This document shows positions 52,301 through 63,697 of a stretch of 64,000 nt of DNA, in pieces. The first letter of the stretch is position 1, and each line of letters starts with the position of its first letter. The position numbers and the translations under genes are program-made. Source of the stretch: Gavia stellata (taxonomy: Eukaryota; Chordata; Aves; Gaviiformes; Gaviidae); assembly GCF_030936135.1 (NCBI RefSeq), contig NC_082606.1, positions 5,403,255 through 5,467,254 of the forward strand, written 5' to 3'. The notes under the pieces were generated by a model. That model had not been told where the DNA came from. It made no database searches and saw nothing but the letters and a program-made list of their open reading frames with translations.

Positions 52301-53658
52301 TGCTTTTGTTCCTGTTTCTATTGTTTGTTCTGCATTTAAAATTCCTTCAGACCCATCTTGGCATTTGGATATTAAAGTACAGGTTGCATTACAGTCAGAA
52401 CTATCTTCCAGTTACTGATAACCTCCCCCACAGATCCTTGACAAAGTCAATCTATATGAATCCACTATAAAGCACTAAAACCATCTAATCCTTAGAGGTA
52501 ACATTAACATGCCATGTTTTCTATAGAAACAAACAGATTTTTCACACACTCATGCATTTATTTTTTCCTCCTAAATATTTAACCCATTTTTCTACTTTGA
52601 AAAAGATGACGACATCAGTTCCTCTTGCTCAGACAGAAACTTAGTCATATTTATTTCTGTTGGACTTGATTCTACCTATCCATACATGAGCTGTTATATT
52701 GAGTGTCCATTAGTAGCATCTGTGTAAATAAGAGAAAAAGGGGAAGTTTCACTATCACCAAAGATACTCCATGTTGATGGTATGAAAAAAGGAGCTGAAA
52801 TAGTTCTTACATTCCAGGCTGAGCCTGCAGGACAGGATGTCAGAGAAGGCTGTAGCCATTTTTAAAATGAACACCCTTAAACAAAACTTCTGGCGACATT
52901 AGATTTTACCCATCAATAACACAGTGTTAATTCAGTAATAGTTCAGAGAAGCTCAAAATGAAATGGATGTGTAATGTAAAAGGGAACCAGTTTCGTGTAA
53001 AAAAGTTAAATCAGACTTTAGTTGAGATTTTAGCATCAGCTTCTGTTCTTCTTTTTGTCTGACAGTGATTCTCCATTTTAGAAAGGTTCTATCTACAATT
53101 GCTGTCTCTTGACTCCTAGAAACAAAGGAAAACTGACCACAACGCAGGCTGGCACTTAGGCAAGTACTTTGTTGAACATATGCATAATCTTGCAGAGGTC
53201 GGGAGGATACTCACGTGCAGCCACGTTAAGTATGCTTACCTGTTTGCAAGCTCACTGGGAGTCTAACTGAATGCAGAATAATTGCAGAGAAACCAACTAT
53301 ACCCAGTCACTATAAAAATGCACATAGTAAACATTCTCAGGTCATGTATTCCTGTGGCTTATCATGAATATGAATCTATCAATATTGCATCTAAACCAGG
53401 GCTTGGCACAGGCCAGTCAACATTTGCATCTCTCAACATCTTTTAAAAATGAAGAATAAAACAAGCAGTGAAGTGAGCTGTAGCTACTGCTGAATAATGA
53501 CGAATGCACAATCACTTCATCCTTGATGAATGGAAGTGCCCCACAAGGACGAAAAACTGAATAGATCTATTCCTAAAATTTGGGGGTTGTTCACGCAGTG
53601 CTAAAACAACGTTTACATAGCACTACTATGGGTTTTCAGTAATTAAGAACACCAGTAC
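49331..53658 (-). other. TLN2: TLN2 intron
   Basis: A 4.3-kb intron between the E-block and Q-block exons. Short open frames on both strands near 49900-50250 and 51530-51950 have no splice support and no family I recognise. A chance CCCTAAA dimer sits at about 51502-51515. I see nothing else of note. Confidence 0.88.
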
Positions 53659-53841
53659 CTGTAGCCTCCTCATGGCTTCGGAGTCATGATCAGCCTTCAC
53701 TTTGCAAGCCACAAGCAACTGTGCTGTAGAAGCTGCCACTTGTTTGGCAGATGAGATGAGCTTCTCCTCACTAGCATGGCCTTGTACTGAGGCATTAGCT
53801 GCTTCACAGAGATTGCTGGTAGCAGCTGCCACCATTCGGGC
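53659..53841 (-). CDS. TLN2: TLN2 coding exon, E block of I/LWEQ (about residues 2398-2458)
   Basis: A 183-nt, 61-codon exon with acceptor CTCCTAG and donor CAG|GTACTG. The translation begins ARMVAAATSNLCEAAN, continues through EEKLISSAKQVAASTAQLL and VACKVKAD, and ends HDSEAMRRLQ. The SNLCEAANASVQGHASEE stretch fits talin-2 better than talin-1, which has NNLCEAANAAVQGHASQE as I recall it. The segment KADHDSEAMRRLQ differs from the mammalian KADQDSEAMKRLQ (from memory) by a histidine and an arginine. The last ATG-led open frame here is internal and not a start. Confidence 0.97.
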
Positions 53842-53938
53842 CTAGGAGACAGTAAAAAAAAAAGTCACTGGGTATTCTCACAGAATATTATTTCTTCAGA
53901 GAAGGTGTTAGTTTTCCTTAAGAGAAGTAGTTACTCAC

Positions 53939-54001
53939 AGCAGAAATAAGTCCCTGAGACCACTGTCCATCATCAGCTGCATTTGCAGGGATTGCTCCAA
54001 C
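53939..54001 (-). CDS. TLN2: TLN2 short coding exon, W block (about residues 2377-2397)
   Basis: A 63-nt, 21-codon exon with a strong pyrimidine-rich acceptor (CTGTTTTTTCAG) and donor GCT|GTGAGT. The translation starts VGAIPANAADDGQWSQG and ends LISA, and contains the invariant tryptophan of the I/LWEQ domain. Both ends are phase 0. Only a 97-bp intron separates it from the next exon (53659-53841), so the two could be read as a pair. Confidence 0.96.
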
Positions 54002-57000
54002 CTGAAAAAACAGTTCAGAGATGGCTTACAATGAAACAGAAAATACAATTGCTTTGTCTCAGATTTAGACAAACAGTAATCCATGAAAAAAGGAAACACC
54101 TGCACCTGTGACTGTGACCAGCACATACAGGAGCAGAAAATCCAGCTGAAAGTTAGTTGTCAGAGTAAGTGTGCTTCCAGCACACATCTGCCTGCTCATG
54201 TAGTATCCAACTTGCTTTGCTGCTTGAATTGCCCCATTCTTGAAATATGTGTAGAAGTCCCAGAGTAATGATTGTTGCAGCTGAGACTTTGGCCTAAGCA
54301 ACAGTTGAAGCAGTAGTTCCTAATCTCCTGGCCTTTAAAATAACTTATTTCTGTCTCCACAACACATTTGGATTTACATCATTCCTGAATCTCTTCTGAT
54401 TCTGGCACTATGGGAAGGTATAAAACAGAAAGTTCCACAGGGAAGCCCCCTAACTGCCTTTGTGCCTAATAATAGCATTTGAGGAAAGCAGCCCATTTTT
54501 CTGCGTGGCTCATCCACTGAGGTGTTCATGGCATCATCAGTACTGGCAACAACCAGCAGACAGTTTTCTTCCCACATCAGATGAAAGCAATGAAACAAAA
54601 TTCTACAGCTGGTTGCCAGCCCCCCACCCCTAACTGCCTGAGTCTGGAAGTTTTTGGGAGAGAGGCTGGGAGATGTGAAATGTAAACATGGTCGAGACAC
54701 TTGTTGTGTTTTAAAAGAAATGGAAATGGAGATTGGTGCATAATGAGGATCCCAGGGATCAGAATCAAATCCTAATGTGTAGAATCAACATAAACAGGAG
54801 ATGTGTTGTCTCATAGCTGTGGTGATCCTTTTCTATAACTGAGAAATCAGTTATTTAAAAGAATACACTAGGTCCCTGAATTCTTTAGATTTCATGGTTT
54901 TCTTGCCTAATCATCCCCAGAAAACATATTTTAAGCAGACCACAGATGCAGGAGTCTAGTTAGTGGTGTCTGAATTTTGTGTGCGTGCACATGTGCATGT
55001 GTAAGTGAGTGAATAGGGGGGTGGTGTGGAAGAAGATAGATCAGATCCAACTTCCCAGACTTCATCTATACTGCAGAAATGGAAACGGTTGCCTAACATA
55101 AAATTAATTCTTTTATAACAATTCCACAGGGGAAAGTAGTTTCACTTAAAATTTTTTTAGCAAACTCTTCCACTACAATATTGCACCAATTTGCCCTCTA
55201 AGATGCTTTCACAGCCTTTATCAAGCAATGTTGGAAGTTGATTTGGGACAAGAACGTGCCTGGTTCGCACACATCCATGCAGTTGGGTAAGAATTTCCCA
55301 CTGCCTCCATACCAAATAAAAAGGTCAGTGAGGAATCTAAGCCAATAGTCAGTACTGTTCAGTACTGAAGCGATGGATGTGGAGCAGACGAAACTTGTCC
55401 TTCCCGCCTACATGCCAGCCATGCTTTTCTGGGAGGAGTCCATACCACATGCCTCATGTTTCTTACGAAAGCAAAACATTTCTCCCCCCAATATCAATAA
55501 CAAAATCTTCCCACCAGGCAGGTTGGAGCCATTCAGTATGGGCAAGAATTTGGTCGGTCATTTTAGAAGCCAGCTTCCTGTACTTCTGGCTGACCTGAAG
55601 ATACAGGCTACCACAGCAGTCAGATGATACCCCATAGTGACAATTACCTAAGCACTAGTAATTAGTAAAGAAAGAAGAAAAGGAAAATGGGTCAGGGCTT
55701 CATTATTTCAGAAGTAACTTAATGGCTTTATTTATTCGTGAGAAGTATTGTAATGAGAGGATGTGCCACAAACAATTCTGAAGTTTGATGTTTCATTAAA
55801 TTTTGATTTTGGTTCGGATTAATTTCTTCCCTTAAAGACCACAGTATTATTTGCAGATCCTCTAAGCAGGCAAGAAACTATCAGTAAAAGCCATTCGCTG
55901 CAAAAATTCCTGATCTTTCAGCAAGTTACTATAGAAGAGTATAAATAATAAAGTGATAAAGCAAAACGGCTAAATTCAGTAAAGGTGGCTGAATATGGCA
56001 CTATATTTGACAGGTGTGCTTCTGTGAGAACACCAAGCTACAGCTTTCCTCCGACAGACAGATTTAAGTGGTTTTAGCAATTATCTGAACTTAGATGGAA
56101 TCGGATGCAAGTGCTGTTAGCATCAATCTGAAAGACACAAATAGAAATGTGTCTGTAGGAGCAAAGAAGCCAAAACTACCTGAGGGAGATTCAGGCTTGG
56201 TATCAGGATAGAAACACATTCTGTGTTATTCTGTATAACTTCACAGAGGTGGTGGCGAGGAAAGTAAAGCGAGCTGTATGTCATAAAGAAACTAAATAAG
56301 AACAGGTCTTACCACATAAAAGCAGACTGCACAATAATCTAAGTGAAGCAGGTAAGTCAAACTTCTCATTTTTTTTGGACTGTCTCCTCAGCCAGATTTC
56401 AGTGGGTATTAATAACATCTTGTTTTATGCATTATTGAGAAGTTCCATAGCTACAGCTTGTGGTGGGTCTTTTCAAACAGTTACATCGCTATTGTTCTGA
56501 AACTAGTGCTCTGTGCTCCTGCTGGAACTAAAAGCACAAGCTCCCCAGAAATCCTAGCTAAAGTAGACAGCATAGCGCTTTTGTGACAGGATCCATGACA
56601 CAGTCTGCTCAGAATAAAAAATTAGGTGAAATTGGAAACTATAACTATACAACAACAATGATCCTATAACAAATTGTTTTCACAGGCAACATATCTATTT
56701 GATTTTAAGTTTCAAAGTATATTAACTGGGAAAAAAAAACAGTGATGGATATGAAATTAATTACAAAGACCTCAATCCTGACCAGACCAAAAGGACGACA
56801 CATGTTATAAGCATTCTTTCTGTTGGTCCCAACAATAATTACAAGCATGTCCACTTAAATGTACTGAATTTGCAGGCATGCCTGTCCCCCCATTAAATGA
56901 GACAACAAAACATTGAGGGCACAATTAGTGAGGCCCTTTGCTATTCTGGTCCAGAGTGGTATTGTATACTGTGACATTTGTTATTGGATCCCCAAGCTGT

Positions 57001-57325
57001 CTTGTGGGACTGTACGTTACTAGCTTGAATCACAGATCTTCATGAAATGAAAAAAACCCCACAAACACAAAAACTCTGCAGAACTGAGACATCTGAAGAG
57101 CCAAACACTTGATTACGCTTGCGAGGTTTAAATAAACATAATTGTGGTTTTTATAAACAGAACCAGGCCTGGGCCATGTATTGTGATGAGCAATGAGAAG
57201 ATTTACATTTTCATTAGTCACTCCCGAGCTCCTTTCCTACTGTTTTAGCAGAGAACAGTTACGGGACTAGATTAAATCTTGATGCTTTCCCCCCGCTGTG
57301 GTTGCTACTTGTCCTGTTTACCCAC
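54002..57325 (-). other. TLN2: TLN2 intron
   Basis: A 3.3-kb intron. It holds a short GT-rich imperfect microsatellite around 54979-55012 and one copy of a direct repeat at 57154-57180. I see no other gene, and the scattered open frames have no family resemblance. Confidence 0.88.
57154..57180. repeat. 27-bp direct repeat, copy 1
   Basis: TAAACAGAACCAGGCCTGGG then CCATGTA. It matches 58302-58328 at 26 of 27 positions, and weaker similarity continues about 20 bases to the left. The two copies lie in neighbouring introns on either side of the 57326-57451 exon. Confidence 0.8.
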
Positions 57326-57451
57326 CTTTCCCTGTGCCACCAGTTCTCTCTGGGCTGCTGAAGCTGACTTCACGAGGGCACTGGTAGCAGCTGCAATGGA
57401 TTTAGCTGCTTCCAGGATCTGTTCTTCAAAATCCAGAGTCTCATCTGCTTG
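57326..57451 (-). CDS. TLN2: TLN2 coding exon, R13 actin-binding bundle (about residues 2335-2376)
   Basis: A 126-nt, 42-codon exon, phase 0 at both ends, with acceptor GTTGTAG and donor AAG|GTGGGT. The translation runs from QADETLDFEEQILEAAKSIA to RELVAQGK. It carries the first I/LWEQ block (ILEAAKSIAAATSALVKSAS), an alanine-rich amphipathic helix typical of talin rod bundles. Conservation to vertebrate talin is nearly complete as I recall the family. An imperfect 27-bp direct repeat lies on either side of this exon, at 57154 and 58302. Confidence 0.96.
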
Positions 57452-58301
57452 CTACAACCAAGAAAGAACAATAACACATTATTCATCTGAAAGCAGTTGT
57501 ACTTTCAAGATTGAGGACATATACAAAGTGAGACAAGAAGATTTTGGAACACATCAGTAAATTCAGTAAGACCTACAACATCATTTTGTGCAAAGGAGTT
57601 TCACGTGGACTACAACTGGGAGTCAACATAAGTGAATTTAAATATTAAGTTGCCCTTGTGGCTGTTCACAGGTGAAATTGAGTATCACACAAGATACTTA
57701 AAGAATTGCCTTCAACTTTCTAAGACATTACCTCCACTAGGGCTACTCCAAACTACATTCAGAAAAGTGCAGGTCTGAAAAGAAATTCTTGTTTTTCCAT
57801 ATCAAGATTATTTTTGTAGTGCTATAATACTGGCTTCCAGGATTGCTAAACTAGGTAGAGCATTTTATAAATACTTAAAGCATTAAAAAAGAACAGTGAT
57901 AAATGTATATTGTCTCATTCACCTGTACTAAGAAATGTGATGTAGATACCAAGCAAGTGTATAGATTTAACAGCTTTTGGTAAGAGCTGTCATTTCACAG
58001 AGCGCAGCATTGTGAAGCAGTCCAGTTTAGTCATCTTGGAGTTAGGAAGTTCCAAAGGTCTGTCTGGAACACTTCAGTCATCCAAACGTGTCTTTCAACA
58101 AGCATGTGCAAATAGAGAAATCAGCTGTTCCTAATGAGGTTTCTTGCTATTTAAAATGCAAATCTATTGTTCCATAAAACAACAATTTCCCTGACTTTCT
58201 AATCATGTAAACAAATACTGAAAACATTTATCCATTTAAGCATGCTCACTAGCTTCTGAACAGTTAACAAAATAGATAGAGATAAATGGTTATTGTTATT
58301 T

Positions 58302-58328
58302 TAAACAGAACCAGACCTGGGCCATGTA
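58302..58328. repeat. 27-bp direct repeat, copy 2
   Basis: The partner of 57154-57180, with one G to A difference (CCAGACCTGGG). Confidence 0.8.
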
Positions 58329-60456
58329 CTCTCATTATTTTTTATACAAAATAAACCAACAGAATGTATTTTGTTTGTGATCAAATCACAAGCCTACCAG
58401 AATCCAATGCAGTATGACCAGCAGGGCTAGTGGATACAATACCAGAACAGACCGACTTGTGAGAGATGAGGTTTTTGAAATAGAGGTTTCTTCAGACTTA
58501 TGCAACGACAGCATTCTTGTGTCAAATAACTAACTTTAGGAACACCAGCTAAGTGGGCTTTGGGTTAGAAAACTGGGCACTTCATTTGCATGTCTAAGTC
58601 CATCCATCTAAATTTAAGTCAGGTTTAGTTCTCCTGTTACTGCAATCTGATTAAATAGTAGTCAATTATAAAAAAATAAAAGATAATTATGAGTGATTAC
58701 AAATCATTACAAAATGGCACATCAAGCAGTGCTCAGACCTACAGCACTTCATATAACTGCCACATAACTAAAACAAAGTCCAGGAGATGAAACCGTAGCA
58801 TTCATAGACACCAGAAAAACAGAATGATCTGAAAATAAAAACTGATGTGTAGGTGAAGTTGTTTGGCACTTTAAAGTTTTTCTTATCCTCTAGGAAAAGC
58901 CACCTAATTCAAGGAAAAGTATTTGTCTTGCCTTGCTATTGGGCTAATCCCATCAACTGAAGCATATGTCTTTGTATCTAAGTGGTAATCACATTGGTCC
59001 TGAATTTATGCAACAGGCCTCAAGTCTTATTTATAAAACTCCTGCTTCAATCATAACATCACAAAACCAAAGTGACTAAATGGAATTCAGTACAGTCAGT
59101 ATCAGATTTCTTTTCATTATTAAAATAGATGCAATGTTGACTTTGATTTAAATTGACTAAAGACTTAAACCGGAATATCAACAAAAGTACCACTGGATGA
59201 TAGTCAATTTAACAGACTGTTACTGCACTTTTACTTTTGTCCAAGGCTCCCTGTTATTGAGAGTTTTTAAATTTTCATTTCCAACATAACAAAATACAGT
59301 ATGTCTATTAGTCTTTATAAGTCAGCATTGTCAGGAATTCAAACTTAAGTGAGTGAGCATTTCAGTATCTGCTCATTTATTATAAAGGAGGTTCTTTCGT
59401 AAAGTTTAATAAATTTGTAAAAAACCAGCCATCAAAAAGAGGCTGAAGAAAAGTAGTTGTTTGAACTCAGTTCAGCATAGTGAGTGGACTAAATATTGCA
59501 ATAAGGACATGTAAGCAGTCCAAGACTGAACACAGCAAAACGCCCTACAAGAGAAGTAATTCTTCTACCCATTCCCATTATTAAAGAGTGCATCCTGAAC
59601 TGTCTTAAGTTCACACCCATCAACAGTACCCTCACAACATGTGTCAGTTCACAACCTTCAAGAACAAAGTTAAGAGCAATGATGTGATACATGGCAGAAA
59701 ACTTCACCTTGTAAGATTTTAGTTACTTGAGAGGCCTACTTGGGTTTCTTTAGAAAACCAGATCTATGAGACAAGTGATTAGCTTCTCCTTCCTCAAGTA
59801 GCCCCCAAGGAAATCAACATCTCTTTTTCCACAAGCTTAAACTAATAAGCTGTTACTGACTATGTACAGGTATAAATGGATTGGAAAATGAAATCACCAG
59901 AACAGACAAACCAAAATTATTAGGCTAGCTACAAAGTCTGTAGCATGAAATATCCTGAAAACGTTGATTGCGCCATTAAAAAAATATAATTTGAGATGTT
60001 TTTGTACTGTATTTTAACCAGTTTTCTATAGAAACGCCATTTTTAGGGGTAGCATAAATAAAGTCAGGGTTAATAGGAGAACAAATAAGCCCCCAATCTC
60101 ATTGCTAAACAGTAGAAAAAAATTACAAAAGACAAACCGTTTTATTTTGAAGCAGCTCTCATCTTCTATTTCATAAAGAGAAAACCAATATGGGTAAGTT
60201 ACTGCACTGAGCCATGGAAAACACAGTAGCCATTTCAGTGAAAGTCAGTTCTTGGCACAGCTGCTGCTTACTGTCATAAGAGGCCCTACACAACTTACAA
60301 GTCCCTCCAAGAACAACTCTACTGATAAAGGAGCCCTTCGCATATGTATTTTAAATCAGATTAGATTAGGAGTCTGCAGGAAGTCTTCTAAACCTGCTTG
60401 TGAGTGAATGTACTCCTTCATATTGCCTTCTACTATGTTAAAACCCGCGGAGACAG

Positions 60457-60541
60457 GGCAGGACACTGTAGGAATATGTTTGATATATAGTTGGATTAAA
60501 TAACAACCTAATATATCAAACATATCACACAGAGTCCTGCA
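60457..60541 (-). ncRNA. MIR190A: microRNA mir-190a precursor hairpin
   Basis: On the minus strand this 85-base segment folds into a long hairpin and matches vertebrate mir-190a. The 5p arm is at 60506-60527 (5' end TGATATGTTTG, seed GATATGT) and the 3p arm at 60470-60490 (5' end CTATATATCAAACA). Both arms match the human mature sequences base for base as I recall them; the basal stem has small changes (AGAGTCC and TGTCC). The gene lies inside a TLN2 intron in the same orientation, as in mammals, so it is most simply made from the TLN2 primary transcript. The product is a 22-nt guide RNA loaded into Argonaute to repress mRNAs. Confidence 0.96.
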
Positions 60542-61746
60542 GAAAAAGGCATCCAGGTTTGATTCATCTTGGGAAAAAAAAAGGACAAACTACTGAAAGC
60601 TAACAGCAGGGAACTCTTAATGACTACTAAAGACACTTGCGTTTGAAGGCATAAGCCTGCATAGAAGCATGAAGAGCATACTAGCAGAATGCACAGCAAT
60701 GCTCTCTGCTGTTGCACCTCATCTACACCACCTTTTTCCTTAAAAGTGTTCTTTTTCCAGTATTAGTGAAGCATGTAGTTTTTATTAGACAAAATGTTTT
60801 TCTTCTTCAAAAAATTACTAGTTTTTGGGGATCGTTACTTTACAGCCAGTGGCATATTTGCATAACAGGAGGAATATGTGGCTGCATTGCAAGACACTTG
60901 ACCCTCCAAAAATGGAAAACAAAAAAAGAGTCCACGCCCAGGAAAAACATAATTGTATTTAAAGGAAATATGACAGTCAAAACTTGCTTACTAAACAATA
61001 AAGATCTCATTGCTTCACAGATCATTCCCCACCTTGAACACTGCAATGAGACTACTGAACAGGTTTTGTGTTATGGAGAGGAGTAACAACACCTACTTAG
61101 GAGAGTCCTCAAAGTGCTTGCAAGATACAAGCTCAGAAGACAGACACATAGTAACAGGGTATCAATGGGGCAGTGGACTAGCGGACTAAGCATTTTAGGG
61201 GCACATTCACCAGCAGCCAAAAGACCAGGATTTAAAGCAAACAGAATATGCATCATACAATAAAACATGGGCAGCAGTTAGCAGGTCTGTGTCTTATTAG
61301 AGATTGTTCTCTGGGATAAGATGATTCCCAGTAGTGGAAAATGAAGACATCTCATGCTATTGGTCTCAGTCTAAGACATCAAGGGGGTATGATAGGTGCA
61401 AAAATATGAAGAGAAAACAAGGAAAAGAAGAATTAAAAAAGTCCAGAAGTATCAAAATATTAAGATAGTGGAACAAATGAGAAAAAACCCTACCTTCAGC
61501 TATTGATTTTTTCCTTTAGAGATAATAGACAAACGGGAACACACAAAGATGAAAATTTCAAGCCTAAATCAAATGACTCCCATTCTCTGCCCCAATAACA
61601 GAAGCCTACCCCAAAACAGAGAATCAGCCACCAATTAATAACAATGAAGATGATGGATTTCCTGCAGGCAGATTATTCTAAAATTACCAACTAAGGACTT
61701 CTCTGCACATTCACTTGATGATGATTACTGTTAACCAAAGCACGAT

Positions 61747-61815
61747 ATCGGTCTTGCTGGACCAGCGGTCTGTTGCATTGTAGAAGATAGCCTATGAAAT
61801 GTGGGAATAGTAGCT
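61747..61815. repeat. possible remnant of an ancient amniote interspersed repeat
   Basis: ATATCGGTCTTGCTGGACC then AGCGGTCTG and AGAAGATAGCCT recall a repeat common in turtle, crocodile and bird genomes whose consensus contains a 'tcagaccagtggtcc' phrase. This is from memory and the match is partial. Confidence 0.25.
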
Positions 61816-62493
61816 AAGCATGAGAAAAATCAATTGTATCACCCCCCTTACCTAGTCTAGGCATTCACACTACAACACTATGTATGTTGTCAAAGACAAG
61901 CATGAGAAAGACAGAGCCTGTTCAGAGCAGGAAATTCTACTCTGGAAGGATACAAGCTACAAGTCTTCAGCAGAAAAAGTGGTGTTTGAGCCACTCTGTG
62001 ATCTTCCTACTATCTTTGATGTGTATTGCAATCCATATTGTGAAAGGGGTTAAACATCTAAAAAAGGATGTAAAGGCTGTTTAAAATCCCAAATTAAACA
62101 AACATTGGATATGAATTTTAGTTTCAGAAAATGACAAATAAACAGACCAATAAATCACAGGCAGACTGGATACTCAAATTAACATGTTAAATGAGGAGCA
62201 GGTGTGAGATCTGTATTCACTGGGAAATTACAATGACCCTGGAGTGGCTTAGATGTTGGAAGGAAACTGCTCGATGGTTACTAGGCAACGCACATATGCT
62301 ATTGTGCAGTGATTGTATAGAAAAGGTGATGGAGGACTCTTCCTCTCCTCAGACTCAGCCTGTGTCCTCTGCTCTGTAGAATCTCATTATAAAGGACCAT
62401 TTTTCTTTATAAACAAAATGGATGTACTTGTTAAAAAATGCAGGACAAAGAGCGTTTCTTTTACATGAGCTAATTTATTCCCATCACTAAGCA

Positions 62494-62510
62494 GGGGGTG
62501 GGGGGGTGGG
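62494..62510 (+). repeat. G-rich run, possible G-quadruplex
   Basis: Guanine runs of 5, 7 and 3 separated by single T bases. A quadruplex needs the 7-run to be used twice. It lies in the TLN2 intron on the non-transcript strand. Confidence 0.7.
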
Positions 62511-63572
62511 AAGTCCTCAAAGAGTGAAGCTACCAAGAACTATTTCATCTGATGTTCCTGAATGACAAAATACCACCCCGCACCAAAACCAATCATCCAA
62601 CACTGAATGTTCTTGAGGCCCTGCTTTTTAGAAAGACTTCTCATTAGCTTTACTTAGAAAACAGTTTTGCACCTACAAAGCTGCATAAACAGGGAAATAG
62701 ATACATAGTCCTTTCCTGAAGTCAATTGCACAGCCAAAGCATGATTTTCATTTTAGAGAGATGGGATTCTAGACAACATGGTAATTTCTTCTAAAACCTG
62801 TCTGTTATTCCACACTAGGCAAAAGGTAGCGGCTCTCTGTGATCCAGCTTTGTGAGCTATGCATACAGCCATAAGTAACAGAAGTTTCTTATATTCCCTC
62901 TGTACAACACAGGGAAATAGTTGGCTTAATTTTATTTAATATATTCAGAGACACGTTTGAAATGACCTGGCAACGTGCAACACTACTTGCTTTCATAATG
63001 AACTGTAATTTATTTTCCTTTAGGAAAATTAAATAGAAATGGTCATACCACGTATCTGTTTTGATACTGAAGCAGCTACTCTTTTAGCGTGGCATAAAAT
63101 GCTATGTTTTTAATCTTAGAAAATCCTGAAGGTCTTTTGCATTCTGCTGAATTCCTTCTGGGTTGCTGCTGCTTTCTCCTGCTATACTACACACATTCAG
63201 ATGAGAACAAAGGGTCTTCAAAGGAAAGCAAGTGAGAATGACTTTTCACATCAGTAAAATGTGTTTGGAAACAGAAAAGTAAATAATCAACAGTAATGAT
63301 ACTGTAACTCTTAAAAGCATTTCTAACATTTGGCTTTTCTTCCTTTGCTTGCTCATGGCTGGTGCTTGACTCACTCCCTGAAAAGCATCTTTTTACCCTC
63401 TTGCTTCAGGGTTAAGTCCCATCCAGTGCAGTGTCTAGTGGCACTGAGACCGATGCAAGGTTTGATTGTTTATACCACTATCATGGACAGTAACAAAGTA
63501 TACACCAATATATGGGCTATATGCATCTTCTGCTTTATTAACTTCAAAGAAACAATGGGGATGGACACTCAC

Positions 63573-63697
63573 CTTTGGCTTGGCTCTTGGTTTCAGCTGC
63601 TCTAACTTCTTTGCTGCAGCCTCAATTGATGCTGCAGCCCCTAGTAGCTCTGTCTCCGCAATGACTGTTGGGTCTTCTGGATCCACCCACTCTGTCC
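63573..63697 (-). CDS. TLN2: TLN2 coding exon, start of R13 (about residues 2294-2334)
   Basis: This is the first of the six talin-2 exons in view. Its acceptor is TTTCAG and its donor is AAG|GTGAGT. It is 125 nt long: two bases completing a split glycine codon, then 41 codons. The translation begins GTEWVDPEDPTVIAE and ends KLEQLKPRAKPK, which is the start of the C-terminal R13 (I/LWEQ) five-helix bundle. Talin links integrin tails to actin at adhesions, and R13 is its C-terminal actin-binding site (ABS3). Residue numbers are counted back from the stop assuming a 2542-residue protein, so they are inferred. An open frame runs a little way into the intron on both sides, but the splice sites and the fit to the next exon define the true ends. 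The upstream exon with the first base of the glycine codon is outside the window. Confidence 0.95.

Larger units (their letters stand above)
57452..63572 (-). other. TLN2: TLN2 intron hosting mir-190a
   Basis: A 6.1-kb intron between the first two exons in view. It contains mir-190a at 60457-60541, a G-rich run with G-quadruplex potential at 62494-62510, one copy of a 27-bp repeat at 58302-58328, and a possible remnant of an old interspersed repeat near 61747-61815. The rest is AT-rich and featureless to my reading. A 124-codon plus-strand open frame at 60712-61086 has no recognisable family and looks like chance. Confidence 0.9.

Noticed and set aside
60712..61086. 124-codon plus-strand open frame next to mir-190a
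   Set aside because: Lies antisense in a TLN2 intron, matches nothing I know, and lacks a promoter or splice sites.
61165..61240. Leu-tRNA-like stretch (GTGGACTAGCGGACTAAGC with a weak B-box)
   Set aside because: Acceptor stem does not pair and the B-box is degenerate; at best a very old tRNA-derived fragment.
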